Position numbers and translations under genes: made by a program | Shown here: positions 62,292 to 64,000 of the stretch, piece after piece | Layout: each line of letters begins with the position of its first letter | Position numbering within the stretch: the stretch's first letter is position 1 | Notes under the pieces: model-generated | What the model saw: the letters and a program-made list of their open reading frames with translations, nothing else | Databases searched by the model: none | Told to the model about the DNA's origin: nothing | NCBI RefSeq assembly: GCF_006337165.1 | Contig: NZ_CP040896.1 | Location: 3,224,001-3,288,000 of the forward strand | Direction of reading: 5' to 3' | Source: Hymenobacter jejuensis | GTDB taxonomy: Bacteria > Bacteroidota > Bacteroidia > Cytophagales > Hymenobacteraceae | DNA: 64,000 bases

Positions 62292-62294
62292 ATT

Positions 62295-62317
62295 AACTAT
62301 TTGATTATGAAATAGTT
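62295..62317. repeat. AT-rich palindrome after rnhB
   Basis: AACTATTT and AAATAGTT arms (8 bp, perfect) around GATTATG, with the TTTGATTATGAAA core of the dispersed family. It lies between convergent rnhB and the response regulator gene. Confidence 0.72.
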
Positions 62318-62333
62318 GCATTCAAGATGGCAG

Positions 62334-62777
62334 CTAATTCTTCAGTTGCAGCAAGTCCAGGAAAAGGCTAAACCCATCGACTGTAGTAGCGCCTTCGCCA
62401 AACTTGTCGAAGCTAAGCGGCTTGATGATGTAGCCGCTCACAGCCAATTCCTGCGCTTTCATGCGCTCGGTTTCGAGGTCGGAGGTGGTCATGATAAATA
62501 CATTCAGGCCCACAAACTCGGGGTCGGAGCGCAGGGTTTCGAGCAGCTCAAGCCCGTTCATGCGGGGCATGTTGATGTCCAGCATGACCACGCTGGGCTT
62601 GGTGATTTTGTCCTGGCCCGCTTCGCCACGCAGCAAATTGAGGGCGTCGCGGCCGTTGCGGGCGATGTGCAGCGGTACGGCGATGTCATGCTTGCGCAAC
62701 TCACGCTGCACGTTCATAATGTCCATTTGGTCGTCTTCGACGAGCAAAATGCTGGGTTGAGAAACGTCGGTTGCCAT
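62334..62777 (-). CDS. Single-domain response regulator
   Basis: 147 residues, receiver domain only: acidic pocket VEDDQMD, phospho-acceptor Asp in VVMLDINMPRMNG (about residue 68), Thr in IMTTSDLE, and Lys in SGYIIKPLSF. The 25-residue loop insertion typical of Rcp1-like (phytochrome-partner) regulators is partly present. There is no output domain, so it probably acts in a phosphorelay or by protein contact. It follows the HAMP/CHASE3-type kinase on the same strand by 67 nt and is likely its partner. Confidence 0.92.
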   Translation of the reverse strand: MATDVSQPSILLVEDDQMDIMNVQRELRKHDIAVPLHIARNGRDALNLLRGEAGQDKITKPSVVMLDINMPRMNGLELLETLRSDPEFVGLNVFIMTTSDLETERMKAQELAVSGYIIKPLSFDKFGEGATTVDGFSLFLDLLQLKN

Positions 62778-62844
62778 GAGTGAAAGGAAAAACGAAGGCG
62801 GCCGGAATAGGATACGCTTTTGGCCTATACGGCTTTTGGCCGGG

Positions 62845-64000
62845 TTAGGCTGCGGACAACGGCTGTTGGGGCCGCAGATCTAGGGCGCCGCCGTGTTCTT
62901 TAGCCCAAGTAAAGGTGAAGGTGGCGCCCTGGCCTTCCGCCGATTCAACCCGAATGGTGCCCCCGTGCTGCTCCACAATCTTCTTGACGATGGTCAGTCC
63001 GATGCCCGTGCTTTCGAATGTATCGCGCTCCGTCAGGGTCTGAAAAATGACAAAAATGCGGTCGTGGTACTCAGGCGCAATGCCAGGGCCGTTATCCGAA
63101 ACCGAGAAAACATACTGCTGCCGATCCTCCCGGCATTTGATGCGCACCACGCCGGTTTCGGGGCGCTCGTGGTACTTGATGGCGTTGCTGATAAGGTTGG
63201 TGAACACCTGCTGAAGCTGCACGCGCGTGGTCGAAAGCGTGGGCAGGTAGGAGGGAAGCATTATTTGAAAGCCCTCGGGCGGCGCCAGCGAATCGATGAT
63301 TTCGTGCAGCAATTCCCGCACATTTACCCGCTCCGCAACCTGCGTAACGCGCCCCACGCGAGCCAGCTCCAGAATTCCGCTGATCAGGTGCTCCATCCGC
63401 TGCACGCGCACGCGCATCAGCTTCAAAAACTCCTGAATCGCTTCCGGCACGTCGCTGCCCATGTCTTCTTCAATCCAGCGCGAAGCACTCTCAATGCCGC
63501 GCAGCGGTGCTTTTAAGTCGTGCGATACGACGTAGGCAAACTGGTCCAGTTCCTTATTGCGCTGCTCCAATTGGTTGATGGTGCGTCCGATGGTGCGCGA
63601 CATCGTGTTCAGCGACAGCGTTAGGGCACTGAGCTCGTCTTCTTCCGAATCGTGCATGCGGGTAGTGTACTCGCCATCGGCAATGCGCGTGGCCAGTGCC
63701 ACCATGGTGTCGATGCGCCGGGAAATAAGCCGGACAATATAGATAGCCCACGTTAATCCTAATACTGTGGTAATCAAGGTTATAACAATTGAGATATAAC
63801 GAGTTTGCTGAATGCTGGACGCCAGCTTTGCGCGCTGTTTGTCGCGTGAGGTCAGCTCTTCGCGGTCGAAAGCATTAAAAAGCACCCGAATCTGATCGAT
63901 AAGGCGTTTGCCGGTCAGGTCTTCTGCTAGGTTGCGGTGCTCCAGGCCGTCCATGGCGATCTGGTTTTTGTCGCGAAACCGCGCCTCCCGTTTTTCGCTG
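62845..64000 (-). CDS. Sensor histidine kinase, CHASE3-HAMP type (5' end outside window)
   Basis: At least 385 residues; the frame stays open to the right edge, so the Met at 63954 is internal. The visible N-terminal part (SEKREARFRDKNQIAMDG, NLAEDLTGKRLIDQI) is like a CHASE3 sensor, followed by a span (IVITLITTVLGLTWAIYIV), a HAMP domain (IDTMVALATRIADGEYT), a coiled linker, HisKA with YVVSHDLKAPLRGIESASR and HATPase_c (QVFTNLISNAIKYHE, SVSDNGPGIAPEYHDRIF, STGIGLTIVKKIVEQHGG). This is the classic partner of single-domain receivers such as the next gene. The signal is unknown. Confidence 0.9.
   Translation of the reverse strand, partial: SEKREARFRDKNQIAMDGLEHRNLAEDLTGKRLIDQIRVLFNAFDREELTSRDKQRAKLASSIQQTRYISIVITLITTVLGLTWAIYIVRLISRRIDTMVALATRIADGEYTTRMHDSEEDELSALTLSLNTMSRTIGRTINQLEQRNKELDQFAYVVSHDLKAPLRGIESASRWIEEDMGSDVPEAIQEFLKLMRVRVQRMEHLISGILELARVGRVTQVAERVNVRELLHEIIDSLAPPEGFQIMLPSYLPTLSTTRVQLQQVFTNLISNAIKYHERPETGVVRIKCREDRQQYVFSVSDNGPGIAPEYHDRIFVIFQTLTERDTFESTGIGLTIVKKIVEQHGGTIRVESAEGQGATFTFTWAKEHGGALDLRPQQPLSAA

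Overview
The window looks like a chromosomal segment of a GC-rich member of the Bacteroidota, most likely Cytophagales/Hymenobacteraceae (Hymenobacter-like). Reasons: a fused ccoN-ccoO oxidase gene, a SusC/SusD pair, a CarboxypepD_reg/OMP_b-brl_3 type TonB receptor, a CzcA/CusA pump fused to a TolC-like protein, promoters of the Bacteroidota TAnnTTTG type, and little evidence of Shine-Dalgarno sites. I saw no rRNA, tRNA, CRISPR array, phage or complete insertion sequence.

Layout. 1-7.6 kb (minus): universal stress protein, then a cbb3 oxidase operon read as ccoS, ccoNO, ccoQ, a small CcoP-N-terminus-like gene, ccoP, ccoG, ccoH/fixH and a TauE/SafE-like (COG2836) gene. 7.6-8.9 kb: MarR regulator and F420/NADP-type reductase. 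8.9-14.6 kb: ccoI copper ATPase, a fused REC-CRP regulator, its PAS histidine kinase and a thioredoxin-fold gene. 14.7-19.7 kb: amidohydrolase, LOG-family protein, DUF6544-like protein, Ldh-family dehydrogenase. 19.7-30.4 kb: TonB receptor, cusB, cusA-tolC fusion, OmpR-type two-component system. 30.4-33.4 kb: large catalase and DUF4202 protein. 33.4-44.2 kb: assimilatory nitrate/nitrite cluster (nirB, nirD, nitrate transporter, nitrate reductase fusion, rubredoxin fusion) and divergent cobA for siroheme. 44.2-47 kb: Na+/H+ antiporter and an AT-rich, gene-poor island. 47-52 kb: SusC/SusD. 52-64 kb: housekeeping genes (prfB with a programmed frameshift, ilvE, cobalamin adenosyltransferase, ABC ATPase, large TPR membrane protein, gatC, plsC, NUDIX, rnhB) and a second two-component pair at the right edge.

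How it works together. The most striking pattern is a shared promoter design. A TGAC-N4-GTCA type palindrome sits exactly 33 bp (centre to centre) from a TAnnTTTG-like -7 box in front of ccoNO, ccoI, the thioredoxin-fold gene and the DUF6544-like gene, usually with a second weaker copy 22 bp further upstream. The adjacent kinase (FixL-like PAS with His200/Arg220) and the REC-CRP fusion protein are the obvious candidate sensor and activator, so this region may encode a compact FixLJ-FixK-like oxygen or redox circuit. A second circuit is suggested by four CTTAA-like repeats with an 11-bp period upstream of both cusA-tolC and catalase, on either side of the OmpR-type regulator. A third set of sites is a cluster of ATACCCT inverted repeats upstream of nirB. 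Finally, a 27-nt AT-rich palindrome recurs at many gene junctions, including three successive junctions of the nitrate operon.
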